From Paraburkholderia antibiotica (GTDB lineage Bacteria > Pseudomonadota > Gammaproteobacteria > Burkholderiales > Burkholderiaceae): a stretch of DNA of 64,000 nucleotides. The DNA lies in NCBI RefSeq assembly GCF_012927125.1, contig NZ_JABBFZ010000015.1:1-64000 (forward strand), written 5' to 3'. Shown one piece after another: positions 36,324 to 45,367 of the stretch. Position numbers and translations under genes: made by a program. The notes under the pieces were generated by a model. The model saw nothing but the letters and a program-made list of their open reading frames with translations, did no database searches and was not told where the DNA came from. Numbering within the stretch: the first letter of the stretch is position 1; each line of letters starts with the position of its first letter.

Positions 36324-36770
36324 ATGCCACGTTTTGCCCATATCTTCGAAGCCGCCGCCGATACCCTGAACGCCTACTATCAGGCCGTCGCCGAGGTCAA
36401 TATCGACAGCTTGATGGGCTTGTGGATCGATGAGGAGTTCGTCAGCTGCATCTGCGCGGACGGCTCACACCTGCATGGTCTCGACAGCATCCGTAGCGGC
36501 CTGCAGAGCCTGCTCGAAGCGACGCCAGTGTCGATCGAGCCGCTCGATATCCGCGTCTACGACAGCCTCGGCACCGTCGTCTACGCGATTGCCGAAGCGC
36601 ATCGCCCGGCCGACCCTACCGCCACGCCCGCGATGGTCTTCACGACCTACGTGATGGTCCACGAGCGCGGCGAGTGGCGCATCGCGCACATCCACGCGAG
36701 CCCGATGCCGAACGACACCGCGAGCCAGTTCGCGACCCGGATGCGGCACGGCCAGGGCCCACTGCACTGA
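36324..36770 (+). CDS. SnoaL/NTF2-like protein of unknown function
   Basis: A 148-residue cytosolic protein with the NTF2-like cone fold: N-terminal helix FEAAADTLNAYYQAVAEVNI, the SLMGLWIDEEFVSCICADGSHLHG strand-loop, and a C-terminal sheet (MVFTTYVMVHERGEWRIAHIHAS). Similar proteins are often called ketosteroid isomerase-like or DUF4440. No catalytic residues can be assigned. It lies between waaF and a YheT-like hydrolase, all plus strand. Confidence 0.82.
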   Translation: MPRFAHIFEAAADTLNAYYQAVAEVNIDSLMGLWIDEEFVSCICADGSHLHGLDSIRSGLQSLLEATPVSIEPLDIRVYDSLGTVVYAIAEAHRPADPTATPAMVFTTYVMVHERGEWRIAHIHASPMPNDTASQFATRMRHGQGPLH

Positions 36771-36816
36771 TCGTGCGGCACCCGTTCAGATTCACGCTCT
36801 TCGTTTTCATGCAGGT

Positions 36817-37869
36817 ATGAGTTCGACGCACGACAAACCCGCTTCCGCCGGTACGGCCCCCGCCAAGGTGGCGACGGCCGTCGAGGCGACCGTCGAACTG
36901 CTGTACCGCGCGCCGCTGTGGCTGCCGAACCGGCATGCGCAGACCATCGTCCCGTCGCTGTTCGCACGCCGCCCCGCGGTGCCGTTCCGGCGCGAGCGCT
37001 GGGACACGCCGGACGGCGACTTCATCGATCTCGACTGGGTCGTGCACGCGACCCCGCCCGCCGACACAGCGCCGCTCTTCGTGCTGTTTCACGGTCTCGA
37101 AGGCAGCTCGGGCTCGCACTACGCGGCCGCGCTGATGGACGCCGCGCGCCAGTACGGCTGGCACGGCGTGGTACCGCACTTTCGTAGCTGCAGCGGTTCG
37201 CTGAACCGGCTGCCGCGCTTCTACCATCTCGCCGACAGCGACGAAGTCGACTGGATCCTGCGGCGCCTCGCCGCCGCGCATCGCGGGCCGGTAGTCGCGG
37301 CGGGCGTGTCGCTCGGCGGCAATGTGCTGCTGCGCTGGCTCGGCGAGCGGCAACAGGAGGCCGCGCAGGTAGTCGCGGCGGCCGCCGCGATTTCGACGCC
37401 GATCGACGTCCACGCGGGCGGCCGCGCGCTGTCGCAAGGCTTCGGTCTCGTCTACACGCGCAGCTTCCTGAAAACGCTCAAGCAGAAGGCCGACCGGAAA
37501 CTCGAGCAGTTCCCCGGCCTGTTCGACCGCGACACGATGCTCGCGAGCCGCACGATGTACGAGTTCGACAACGTCGTGACCGCGCCGCTGCACGGCTTTC
37601 GCGATACCGACGACTACTGGAGCCGCGCGACCACCCGACCGCTGCTGCCGCACATCGAAGTGCCGACGCTCGTGCTGAACGCGCGCAACGACCCGTTCCT
37701 GCCGGCCGAGGCGCTGCCGTCGCGGCACGAGGTATCGGCGGCGGTCGAGCTGTATCAGCCCGAGCATGGCGGTCACGCCGGCTTCATGACCGGGCCATTC
37801 CCGGGCCGCATCGACTGGCTGTCGCGGCGCGTGCTCGGCTATCTGGAGCGTCACGTCGAGCATGGATGA
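36817..37869 (+). CDS. Alpha/beta-hydrolase of YheT/AB-hydrolase-4 family
   Basis: A 350-residue predicted esterase or lipase-like hydrolase. The N-terminal segment LYRAPLWLPNRHAQTIVPSLF is characteristic of YheT relatives. The oxyanion HGLEGSSGSHYA, the nucleophile elbow AAGVSLGGNVLL, the Asp-containing LVLNARNDPFLPAE and the His in HGGHAGFMTG complete a catalytic triad. The substrate is unknown. The stop codon overlaps the next gene by 8 bases (37862-37869), so the two are translationally coupled. Confidence 0.92.
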   Translation: MSSTHDKPASAGTAPAKVATAVEATVELLYRAPLWLPNRHAQTIVPSLFARRPAVPFRRERWDTPDGDFIDLDWVVHATPPADTAPLFVLFHGLEGSSGSHYAAALMDAARQYGWHGVVPHFRSCSGSLNRLPRFYHLADSDEVDWILRRLAAAHRGPVVAAGVSLGGNVLLRWLGERQQEAAQVVAAAAAISTPIDVHAGGRALSQGFGLVYTRSFLKTLKQKADRKLEQFPGLFDRDTMLASRTMYEFDNVVTAPLHGFRDTDDYWSRATTRPLLPHIEVPTLVLNARNDPFLPAEALPSRHEVSAAVELYQPEHGGHAGFMTGPFPGRIDWLSRRVLGYLERHVEHG

Positions 37870-38440
37870 GATCGTCAAACAGTCGCTGGTCAAATGGCCG
37901 AACGTGCCGAGCTGCACCGGCTGGCTGCTGCTCGACCGGCGCGGCAACTGGCGCATGCGCGACGAAGCGGCCCAGGCAAGCGGCGCGGCCGGCGTCGCGA
38001 TCCGGCACGAGGCGCTGCTCGGCTTCATCAACCGCAATTACGAGGTCGATGAGCGCGGGCAGTGGTTCTTCCAGAACGGGCCGCAGCGCGTGTATGTCGA
38101 GCTGGGTTATACGCCGTGGGTGGTGAGGTTGTCGGTGGATGTCGATAGCGCGCTCGCGCTGCACGACCAGGGCGGCGGCGGATTCGAGCCGGCGGCGGTG
38201 TTCGTCGATGAAGACGGCGGAATTCTGTTCGCCGATCGCGCGCAGCCGGCGCGCATCGCGGTGCTGCACGATCACGATCTGGAAATCTTCTCCGATCATG
38301 CAACGCTCGCTGATCACGATGGTTCGTTGAGCGGCGAGTTTCACTGGAACGCGCAGCTCGCGCTGCCGCTGCAAGGCATTCGGCGCGATGACGTGGCCGC
38401 GCGGTTCGGTTTCGTCGCGAGTCCGGCGGCGCTGGCCTGA
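37862..38440 (+). CDS. Conserved hypothetical protein coupled to the YheT-like hydrolase
   Basis: A 192-residue cytosolic protein without a domain I recognise. It is rich in Trp and acidic residues at the N-terminus (VKWPNVPSCTGWLLLDRRGNWRM), then beta-rich (GQWFFQNGPQRVYVELGYTPWVVRL). No signal peptide, membrane segment or metal cluster is visible. Its start lies within the hydrolase gene (8-base overlap), strongly suggesting joint expression and perhaps joint function. Confidence 0.85.
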   Translation: MDEIVKQSLVKWPNVPSCTGWLLLDRRGNWRMRDEAAQASGAAGVAIRHEALLGFINRNYEVDERGQWFFQNGPQRVYVELGYTPWVVRLSVDVDSALALHDQGGGGFEPAAVFVDEDGGILFADRAQPARIAVLHDHDLEIFSDHATLADHDGSLSGEFHWNAQLALPLQGIRRDDVAARFGFVASPAALA

Positions 38441-38449
38441 TACGTACGA

Positions 38450-38490
38450 GCCTGTGTTTCGGACCTGAGGTAGAGGTCTGACGCACAGGC
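38450..38490. terminator. Two-level hairpin between convergent genes
   Basis: GCCTGTG (38450-38456) pairs with CACAGGC (38484-38490), and inside it TCGGACCT pairs with AGGTCTGA. It stands between two convergent genes, but no T-run follows, so this is a weak terminator candidate. Confidence 0.45.
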
Positions 38491-38567
38491 CGTGAAGCGA
38501 AACAGCGGTCCCGCTCCGCGCACCGACTCGCCACCAACGCACGCACGCGCGCAACGCGCGAAGCGCC

Positions 38568-40349
38568 CTAGCCCTTCTCGTCCAGCCGCTCTTCCTTGTA
38601 GCGGTTCTCCATCTCATGCAGACGCGCGTCGACGGTCGCGAGGTCGTAATAGCCGATCGTCTTCAGATCGCGCGCGTCTTTCAGTTGCCGGATCGCCGAT
38701 GGCCACGCGCCGTCGAGCGCGAACTTCTCCGCCATCGCCCGATGCTGCGTCAACGCATCGCCGCTGCCCGCACTCGCCTGCGCGAGATACAGCCACCAGG
38801 CCGGTTGATCCGGATGCGCCTGCGTCTCGCGCTTCGCGAGCGCCTGCGCATCGGCGAAACGCTTCAGGCTCAGCAGCGTGCGGATGTGCATGTCGATCGC
38901 CGCGTTCGACTGCGGCCAGCGCTTCTGCGCCAGCTCGGCCAGACGCACGGCTTCGTCCTCGCGACCGGCGCGCCGCGCGATGTCGGCGGCAAGGACGTCG
39001 AGGCTCGGCGAATCGCGCTCCGGCTCGCCTTCCGCGCGCGCACTCGACGCGAACGTCGCGCGCGCGGTCGCCAGCGACGCCGCCGCGTCGTCGTAACGCT
39101 CGAGCAGCGTCTGCCCATACGCGATGCCGTACCAGTTCGCCGCGACGTTGAGCGCGGTGTGCTCGTCGAGCTCCGACCGCAGCCGCGAAATCTCGTCCGC
39201 GTATTCGCTGCGCGAGCGATCCTGCAACAGACGCGCGCGCGCCCGCACGAAGCCGTACTCGGGGTCCTGATGCGGCTGCCGGTACGGCGCGCGGCGCGCG
39301 CGGTCCTCCATATCGGCAATCCGCTCGCCCGTCAGCGGATGCGTGCGCGCGTAGGCCGGAATGCCGTTTTCGTTCATCGCCGCGCGATCGAGCCGGTGGA
39401 AAAACGCCGGCATCGCGTACGGGTCGTAACCGGCGCCGGCGAGCAGCAGGAAGCCGACGCGGTCCGCCTCCTGCTCGGCCGAGCGCGAAAAGCGCAACTG
39501 GCTGTCGATCGCATAGGCCTCGCCGCCGATCGCGATCGCGCTGCCGAGGTCGCCGCTATGCGCGAGCACGCCCGCCAGCACGCCGAACAGCATGCCGATC
39601 AGCGCCGCGTAGCCGCTGCGCTCACCGGTCGAGATCATCCGCGAGATATGCCGCTGCAGCACGTGACCCATTTCGTGACCGAGCACCGACGCGAGTTCGG
39701 ACTCGGTCTGCGTCGTCACGATCAAGCCCGTGTTCACGCCGATGAAACCGCCCGGCAGCGAAAATGCGTTGATCTGCGGGTCGCGCACCGCGAACAGATC
39801 GAAGTCCGGACGATAGCCGCCGATGTAGAGCGCATTGGCCGCTGCCGCGAGCTTGGCCGACACCGCATTCAGGTAGTCGCGAACGAGCCAGTCGTCGAGA
39901 TAGTCGGGGTCGCGGCGCACTTCGCGCATTACGCGCTCGCCGAGCTTGCGCTCGGCCTGCGGGGTCAGCGAACCGGCGCCGCCGCTGCCGAGATCGGGCA
40001 ACTGCTGCGCGGCGATCGGCGCGCGCCAGCCGTTGCTGCCGGAGTTGCCTGCGGAGTTGCCTGCGGAGTTGCCAACGGGGTTGCCAACGGGGTTGCCAAT
40101 ATTGCCGCCGCTGCCGTTCGAAAAGCGGCTCTGCGCACCGCCGTAAGTGCCGAACACGCCTCGTGCAATGTCCGGCGGCAGGACCGGATCGGCGGAGCTG
40201 TCGACGGGACCGCTGACCAGTGGCGGCTCGGCGGCTAGCGTGTTGGTCGCGAGTCCCGTCGCACTGCCCCCGCCCGCTTGCGCAAACGCGCCCGGCGGCG
40301 CGGCGAGCGCGACGCACAACAACGCAGCGAGAAACCGTTTTGAACGCAT
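38568..40349 (-). CDS. bepA: BepA-like M48 zinc metalloprotease with TPR domain
   Basis: Periplasmic protease and chaperone for outer-membrane proteins such as LptD and BamA. The 593 residues hold a signal peptide (1-24), a low-complexity Gly-Asn repeat (84-105), and an M48 domain with HEMGH at 225-229 followed by QRH and the third zinc-ligand region RSAEQEADRVGFLLL. A C-terminal TPR region with helical pairs starts near residue 390. E. coli BepA has 487 residues; the excess here is the N-terminal linker and a longer TPR end. It faces the hypothetical gene at 37862 in convergent orientation. Confidence 0.93.
   Translation of the reverse strand: MRSKRFLAALLCVALAAPPGAFAQAGGGSATGLATNTLAAEPPLVSGPVDSSADPVLPPDIARGVFGTYGGAQSRFSNGSGGNIGNPVGNPVGNSAGNSAGNSGSNGWRAPIAAQQLPDLGSGGAGSLTPQAERKLGERVMREVRRDPDYLDDWLVRDYLNAVSAKLAAAANALYIGGYRPDFDLFAVRDPQINAFSLPGGFIGVNTGLIVTTQTESELASVLGHEMGHVLQRHISRMISTGERSGYAALIGMLFGVLAGVLAHSGDLGSAIAIGGEAYAIDSQLRFSRSAEQEADRVGFLLLAGAGYDPYAMPAFFHRLDRAAMNENGIPAYARTHPLTGERIADMEDRARRAPYRQPHQDPEYGFVRARARLLQDRSRSEYADEISRLRSELDEHTALNVAANWYGIAYGQTLLERYDDAAASLATARATFASSARAEGEPERDSPSLDVLAADIARRAGREDEAVRLAELAQKRWPQSNAAIDMHIRTLLSLKRFADAQALAKRETQAHPDQPAWWLYLAQASAGSGDALTQHRAMAEKFALDGAWPSAIRQLKDARDLKTIGYYDLATVDARLHEMENRYKEERLDEKG
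40041..40100. repeat. 12-bp minisatellite inside bepA (five copies)
   Basis: Five head-to-tail dodecamers (GGAGTTGCCTGC twice, GGAGTTGCCAAC, GGGGTTGCCAAC, GGGGTTGCCAAT on the plus strand) encode NPVG/NSAG repeats of the linker. The unit keeps the reading frame, so copy number could change without breaking the protein. Confidence 0.9.
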
Positions 40350-40615
40350 CGCGAAAGCCGATTGGACGTCATCGAAAAGCGCCGCCCACTGGCCGGACTA
40401 ACATAGCGGAGAGGGACGTCGCGCAACTCATCGGAGCGAAGCCTGAAGCAGGACTTCAGCGGCAATTGTAATCAGTCGCCGCGCCGAACCGGCACTACCC
40501 GGCACCGCGGCGAAGACCACGAACGCACGACGCAAAGCCTGCCCGGGCGCCGCGTGCACGCACCGTCGCGCGGCGAACGCACTGCTATGATAGGCGCCCT
40601 CTGAAGGAGCCAACC

Positions 40616-41095
40616 ATGCCAGAACTCACTCATTTCGATGCCGCCGGCCAGGCGCATATGGTGGACGTCGGCGGCAAGCAGGAGACGAAACGCATCGCGG
40701 TCGCGCGCGGCTCGATTCGCATGCTGCCCGAAACGTTCGCGCTGATCCGCGACGGCAACGCCAAGAAGGGCGACGTGATCGGCATCGCGCGGATCGCGGC
40801 GATCCAGGCATCGAAGCGCACCGCCGATCTGATTCCGCTGTGCCATCCGCTCGCGCTGACGCGCGTGAAGGTCGATTTCGAACTCGACGACACGCTGCCC
40901 GGCGTGCACTGCACGGTTCAGGTGGAGACGCTCGGACGCACCGGCGTGGAGATGGAAGCGCTGACCGCCGTGCAGATCGGGCTGCTGACCGTGTACGACA
41001 TGTGCAAGGCGGTGGATCGCGGGATGGTCATCACCGATGTGAAGGTGATGGAGAAGCACGGTGGGAAGTCGGGGGATTGGGTGGCGCAGGGTTGA
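40616..41095 (+). CDS. moaC: Cyclic pyranopterin monophosphate synthase
   Basis: Converts the MoaA product to cyclic pyranopterin monophosphate in molybdenum cofactor synthesis. The 159 residues show THFDAAGQAHMVDVGGK at the start, LIPLCHPLALTRVKVDF (active-site segment), GVEMEALTAVQIGLLTVYDMCKA and VMEKHGGKSGDW at the end. An extended -10-like TGC-TATGAT is at 40583-40591 and the Shine-Dalgarno is GAAGGAG. The other moa genes are not nearby. Confidence 0.96.
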   Translation: MPELTHFDAAGQAHMVDVGGKQETKRIAVARGSIRMLPETFALIRDGNAKKGDVIGIARIAAIQASKRTADLIPLCHPLALTRVKVDFELDDTLPGVHCTVQVETLGRTGVEMEALTAVQIGLLTVYDMCKAVDRGMVITDVKVMEKHGGKSGDWVAQG

Positions 41096-41148
41096 TGCAG
41101 CTCACGCTGCATCTATCGCCTCCACCTCGCGACTCTCAGGACCACGAC

Positions 41149-41499
41149 ATGACCCATCACGAACTGCTCAAGCAACTACTGGCATTTCGCGACGCACGCG
41201 ACTGGCAGCAGTTTCACACGCTGCGCAATCTGATCGTCTCGACCGGCATCGAGGCCGGCGAGCTGCTGGAGACGATCCAGTGGAAGACCGACGAGCAGAT
41301 CGACGCGCTGCTGAGCGATCCCGCGCAATCGACGAATCTCCGCCACGAATGCGCGGACGTGCTGATGTATCTGCTGCTGGTCGCGCACACGGCGGGGTTC
41401 GACCTCGTCGACGCGGCGGCGGAAAAGCTCAAGCTGAACGAAGCGCGTTATCCGGTGGACAAGGCGAAAGGCACGGCGACGAAGTATTCGGCGCTTTGA
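41149..41499 (+). CDS. MazG-like nucleotide pyrophosphohydrolase
   Basis: A 116-residue protein of the MazG-like/dCTPase family of helical NTP pyrophosphatases that clean up non-canonical nucleotides. The helices carry the metal-binding acidic pattern: GIEAGELLETIQWKTD (ExxE) and LRHECADVLMYLLLVAH (ExxD). ATG 41149 follows CAGGACCACG. The frame is open upstream within moaC but has no similarity there. Starts 53 bases after moaC, so it may be cotranscribed. Confidence 0.87.
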   Translation: MTHHELLKQLLAFRDARDWQQFHTLRNLIVSTGIEAGELLETIQWKTDEQIDALLSDPAQSTNLRHECADVLMYLLLVAHTAGFDLVDAAAEKLKLNEARYPVDKAKGTATKYSAL

Positions 41500-41623
41500 T
41501 GGTCACCCGCGGGTCACCCGCGCCCGGCTCGCTCGCCGCAAGCTTTAGCGCCACACGGCCCGGGCAAAATCGGAACCACGGCGAACCCGACGACGCCGAC
41601 GGGCTCATCGCCGTCGCTTGTCA

Positions 41624-43411
41624 TCAATCGTCGTCGCTATCGTCGTCCTGATCGGTCGCGCCAGCGGCCGGCGTGCCATAGCGCTTGACCAGCTCTTCCT
41701 TGAAGCCCGCGAGCGACTTCTGCTCATCGACCAGCTCGTACAGGTAACCAAGCTGCGCCGGCCAGTCCTTCAGTTCCTCGGCAAAAATCCGCAAGCGTTC
41801 GACCGTATCGAGCGCTGCGGCGGTATCGCCGGTCAATGCCTGCAAGACCGCGTAACGACGCAGCACCGTTTCGCCCGGCAACAGCGCGATCGCCTGCCGA
41901 TGCATCGCGAGCTTGCGTTGCAGGTTCAGAGGATTCATCGGCTGCAGCGTCGCAAGACCGTACTCGCCCCACGCGTTGAACAGGAACGACGGATCCGCGC
42001 CGTATTGTTCGGCCGGCTTCGCGCCGTAGTACAGCACCTCGGAGCGGGCGTAATCGCGATAGACCGGATACAGCGCGGCAAGGCCACCGAACACGACGAC
42101 CGCAAACGCGCCCAACGAAGCGCCCGCGGGCACCATCCGCAGCGGCCGCGTCTCGAGCAGGCCGAACACGAACATCGCCGGTAGCAGGAAGAACATGTAC
42201 TGCTGCGGATACTCGACCAGCGCATGCATCGTCAGCACGCCGATCAGCGCGACGCCGAACACGCGCGCCGAACTCTGCGGCGCCCGCACCACGCGCACGA
42301 GCCACGCAAGCAGCCCGAGCAGTACGATCGCGAGGCCCAGCGCGCCGGTCTTCGCGAGCAGGTCGATAAAGATGTCGTGCGAGTTGTTCGCAATTTCAAC
42401 GCCGCCAAGCTGCTTGACGAGCTCGAACTGATAGTTCGGAAATTCGCCCCAGCCGACCCCGATCAGCGGATGCGCCTTGAACATCGTCAAGCCGTATTTC
42501 CACAGCGCGAGACGCGGCGCGATCTGGCCGGCGTCCTGGAAGCGCTCGGCCGCACTCTGCCCCAGTTCGAGGTGATAACGCACGTTGGCCCAGCGGATCA
42601 GCGCGTTGACCACGAAGAACAGCACCGCGAGCACGATCGGAATCAGCCATTCGCGGTTGCCGCGAGGCCGTTGCGTTTCGTTGCGCATCTGCGCAAACGC
42701 CATCCAGAAACCGGCGACGACGATCACGCCCATTTGCAGCCACGGACCGCGCGAGACCGTCAGCGCGAGACCGACCGAGAAAATCGTCGATACCAGCAGC
42801 CAGATCGGCACCGCGATGCGGCGCGTCTGCACGAGGTACAGCGCGCCCGCCATCGCGAATGCGATATAGGTTGCGAGGTGGTTCGCCTGCGCCATGTTGC
42901 CGAACGGCCGGCGCTCGACGGTCACGTTATACGCGACCACAAACGGCGCCACGCGCGTTTCGAGGTGAAACAACTGGATCACCTGGCTGAACACCGCGAA
43001 CAGACCGCCGACGATCAACGCCCCCGCCGCCCAGCGCAACGCGGTTTCGTCGAGCTTCACGCGCGCGAAGCCGTAGCCCACGTGGACCGCCATGAACGCG
43101 GCGAGCAGGAAACCGGCGCCGAGCCAGTTCATCGACGGCTGCCGGACCGGCAACACGAAGGTCTGCACGACCAGCAGCAGGCCGAACAGCAGCGGCACCA
43201 GCGCAACGGTCGGCGACGCGAAGCTCACGCGCGGCCGCGTGGTCGCGACGAGCAGCACGACCGCGGCGCCGGTCAGCAGATACAGCGCGAGCGCGGTGAA
43301 TTCGGCATAGAAAGTCGGGATCGGGTACGTATGGTTGGCGACCGCATAAGGCAGCACCAACGCGAGAGCCAGCAGAACGAGAGACAGGTAGCGCGCGAAA
43401 GGGGTGGGCAT
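41624..43411 (-). CDS. pglL: O-linked oligosaccharyltransferase PglL (Wzy/WaaL-like)
   Basis: A 595-residue inner-membrane enzyme that transfers lipid-linked glycans to Ser/Thr of periplasmic proteins. About 11-12 transmembrane helices are visible. The central ligase motif ALTVSRGPWLQMGVIVV and the large periplasmic loop with the conserved His in IANNSHDIFIDLLAKTG fit PglL/TfpO. The C-terminal soluble region (LQPMNPLNLQRKLAMHRQAI and beyond) resembles the Wzy_C_2 domain of PglL. It ends in an Asp-rich tail. A pilin gene lies directly upstream on the same strand, as in pilin-glycosylation loci of Pseudomonas and Neisseria. WaaL or Wzy is less likely. Confidence 0.9.
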   Translation of the reverse strand: MPTPFARYLSLVLLALALVLPYAVANHTYPIPTFYAEFTALALYLLTGAAVVLLVATTRPRVSFASPTVALVPLLFGLLLVVQTFVLPVRQPSMNWLGAGFLLAAFMAVHVGYGFARVKLDETALRWAAGALIVGGLFAVFSQVIQLFHLETRVAPFVVAYNVTVERRPFGNMAQANHLATYIAFAMAGALYLVQTRRIAVPIWLLVSTIFSVGLALTVSRGPWLQMGVIVVAGFWMAFAQMRNETQRPRGNREWLIPIVLAVLFFVVNALIRWANVRYHLELGQSAAERFQDAGQIAPRLALWKYGLTMFKAHPLIGVGWGEFPNYQFELVKQLGGVEIANNSHDIFIDLLAKTGALGLAIVLLGLLAWLVRVVRAPQSSARVFGVALIGVLTMHALVEYPQQYMFFLLPAMFVFGLLETRPLRMVPAGASLGAFAVVVFGGLAALYPVYRDYARSEVLYYGAKPAEQYGADPSFLFNAWGEYGLATLQPMNPLNLQRKLAMHRQAIALLPGETVLRRYAVLQALTGDTAAALDTVERLRIFAEELKDWPAQLGYLYELVDEQKSLAGFKEELVKRYGTPAAGATDQDDDSDDD

Positions 43412-43586
43412 CGAATCAACGGTGGTGGGCGTCAGCAACCGGCGCACTATACAAAAAATTCCTTGCGCTGTGCGCCGGCCCGGCCGAAATAGACGAAAAA
43501 TCAGCCTTTTACGCAACGCCTGCGGCTCATCCGGTCAAGCGTCCACGCGTCGATTCGACGCCTCCTTCACTCGTTCTTTCACCGAC

Positions 43587-44210
43587 TTACGAACGACATT
43601 CGGGCGGCGCCAGATTGGCCGCGAGCGTCGGCGCTTCGGCGGGTGTCGGCCCCGAGCCCGGCGCCGGTAGCGACGACGCGCTCTTGCCGTTCGCGAAACA
43701 TTCCCATGTCAACGCGCCCGTCTGCACCGCGTCCTTGTTCAGCGCGACGCGCGCGGTCGGCGCATCCGCGTTGTCCGGTACCGACGGCACCAGCGTCAAC
43801 GTATTGGCGCCGGCCTGCGCGACGCGCGTCGAATAGCTAATGGTGATCTGGCCGGTGTCGTCGTCGATCTGGATGGACTCGACGTTGCGCGTCGCGGGCG
43901 GCGACGTGTAGCCGCCGCCGAACGCGTTGCCGCTCGCGGCGTTTTCGGCCACCGCGAGCCGCGCCGAGGCCGCCAGCGACAGCCCTTCGCCAACCCGGCT
44001 GCGCGCCAGATAGTCCTGATACGCGGGAATCGCATAGGCCGCGATCACGCCGACGATCGCCAGCACGATCATCAGTTCGATCAGCGTGAAGCCGACGCCG
44101 TAGCGGCGACACAGGCGCGCGAGCCGCGTTGACCAGCCGCTGCGCCAGCGGGTGTAGCGCGACGGGCGCGTGGCTTGGGAATAAGGGGAATACGGCAAGG
44201 TGACGGTCAT
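43587..44210 (-). CDS. Type IV pilin-like protein with unusually long leader
   Basis: A 207-residue prepilin. The type III signal is RRYGVG-FTLIELMIV with Gly40, Phe41 and the conserved Glu45 (+5), followed by the hydrophobic N-helix and the assembly motif YAIPAYQDYLARSRVGEGLSLA typical of PilA-class pilins. Cys residues near the C-terminus (WECFANG and PPECRS) would form the D-loop disulphide. The leader is 40 residues, basic and Arg-rich, whereas classical type IVa leaders are 6-10. ATG 44210 has AGGAGCC upstream. The mature protein could be a substrate of the adjacent PglL. No assembly genes are nearby. Confidence 0.88.
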   Translation of the reverse strand: MTVTLPYSPYSQATRPSRYTRWRSGWSTRLARLCRRYGVGFTLIELMIVLAIVGVIAAYAIPAYQDYLARSRVGEGLSLAASARLAVAENAASGNAFGGGYTSPPATRNVESIQIDDDTGQITISYSTRVAQAGANTLTLVPSVPDNADAPTARVALNKDAVQTGALTWECFANGKSASSLPAPGSGPTPAEAPTLAANLAPPECRS

Positions 44211-44230
44211 CGGCAGGCTCCTGATACGAA

Positions 44231-44264
44231 AAACGCCTGTCCCGTGGATCGGGAACAGGCGTTT
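44231..44264 (-). terminator. Terminator between terC and the pilin gene
   Basis: GAAACGCCTGTTCCC pairs with GGGACAGGCGTTT (minus strand) and is followed by TTTTTCG. It lies just upstream of the pilin ribosome site, so it ends terC transcripts or acts as an attenuator for the pilin. Confidence 0.8.
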
Positions 44265-44464
44265 CCATCGTAGCGAGCGAGGCTCGCGCGTCACAGTCAG
44301 CCGGATGGCCAGGCTTGCGTTCAGGCGGGGTCAGTGCCTGGGTATCGGATTGCTTCGGCTTGCAGCGATTTGCATCGATTCGCGGTGGCTTGCGGTGACC
44401 TAGGCGGCCTACACGGTCCGCGCGAATCGCACCTCCAACGCGGGTTTTCTCACCTTGTTCCCGC

Positions 44465-45169
44465 TCAAACCGCCGCGCGTCGCGCGTTCCGTCGCTTCAA
44501 CAGATAACCGACGATCACCACGAACGCCGCCCCCGCGATGCTCATCCCGTATTCGGCGACCGGCGAGTCGAGGATCGGCCAGCGGTCGCCGGCCGGGTCG
44601 TTGACCATCAGCCCGCCCGCGATCCAGCCGAGCAGCGCCGCGCCGAACAGCACGACGACCGGAAAGCGGTCGAGCAGCTTCAGAATCAGCTGACTGCCCC
44701 ACACGATCAGCGGAATGCTGACGACGAGGCCGAAGATCACCAGCGCCAGCCGATGCTCGTGCTCGGCGGCCTCGGCCGCGCCGGCGATCGCGATCACGTT
44801 GTCGACGCTCATCACCGCATCCGCGACGATGATCGTCTTCACCGCCGAGATCAGCTTGTCGGCCGGCTTGACGTTGTCATGCCCGTCATGCGCCGGCGCG
44901 AGCAGACGCACGCCGATCCACAACAGCAGCACGCCGCCCGCGAACTTCAGGAACGGCACGTCGAGCAGCGTGACCGCGAACGCGATCAGCACGACGCGCA
45001 GCAGGATCGCGCCGACGGTCCCCCACACGATGCCGCGCATACGCTGCGCCTGCGGCAGGTTGCGGCAGGCGAGCGCAATCACGACCGCGTTATCGCCACC
45101 GAGCAGGATGTCGATGATGATGATCTGGAACACCGCGCCCCAATGGAGCGTCGTGAAAAATTCGAGCAT
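44465..45169 (-). CDS. TerC-family integral membrane protein (YjbE-type)
   Basis: A 234-residue inner-membrane protein with about seven helices. The two paired family motifs are IDILLGGDNAVVIALA (near residue 20) and VADAVMSVDNVIAIAGA (about 117), which hold the conserved Asp residues of metal-handling TerC proteins. Members are linked to manganese export and metalation of secreted enzymes, but the substrate here is unproven. It follows sucD after a terminator. No yybP-ykoY-like riboswitch was recognisable in the 198 bases upstream. Confidence 0.9.
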   Translation of the reverse strand: MLEFFTTLHWGAVFQIIIIDILLGGDNAVVIALACRNLPQAQRMRGIVWGTVGAILLRVVLIAFAVTLLDVPFLKFAGGVLLLWIGVRLLAPAHDGHDNVKPADKLISAVKTIIVADAVMSVDNVIAIAGAAEAAEHEHRLALVIFGLVVSIPLIVWGSQLILKLLDRFPVVVLFGAALLGWIAGGLMVNDPAGDRWPILDSPVAEYGMSIAGAAFVVIVGYLLKRRNARRAAV

Positions 45170-45261
45170 GGGAAGCGATCAGAGAATCTGCCGGGTGCGT
45201 ACCCGTTCGGGTACGACCTCGGCCACAGCACGGCCGCAAGTGCAGCCATCAGCGCGGACGA

Positions 45262-45297
45262 AAAAAAGCGGAGGAGTCTGCACTCCCCCGCTTTTCG
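45262..45297 (-). terminator. Strong terminator of the sucCD operon
   Basis: AAAAGCGGGGGAGT pairs with ACTCC-CCGCTTTT around CTGC (45264-45295), followed on the minus strand by TTTTTTTCG. It is 70-100 bases downstream of sucD. Confidence 0.92.
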
Positions 45298-45367
45298 GGA
45301 CCGCCCGCTCACGAAAGGACCTCGTAAGCGTAACAAAATCGCGTGCGTGGAGCACGCGAATTCGTTT

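Noticed and set aside
40035..40100. CRISPR-like short repeats
   Set aside because: Units are 12 bp, contiguous without spacers, and inside the bepA reading frame.
45170..45367. yybP-ykoY manganese riboswitch upstream of terC
   Set aside because: The gap contains the sucCD terminator and about 90 bases before terC with no recognisable riboswitch core.
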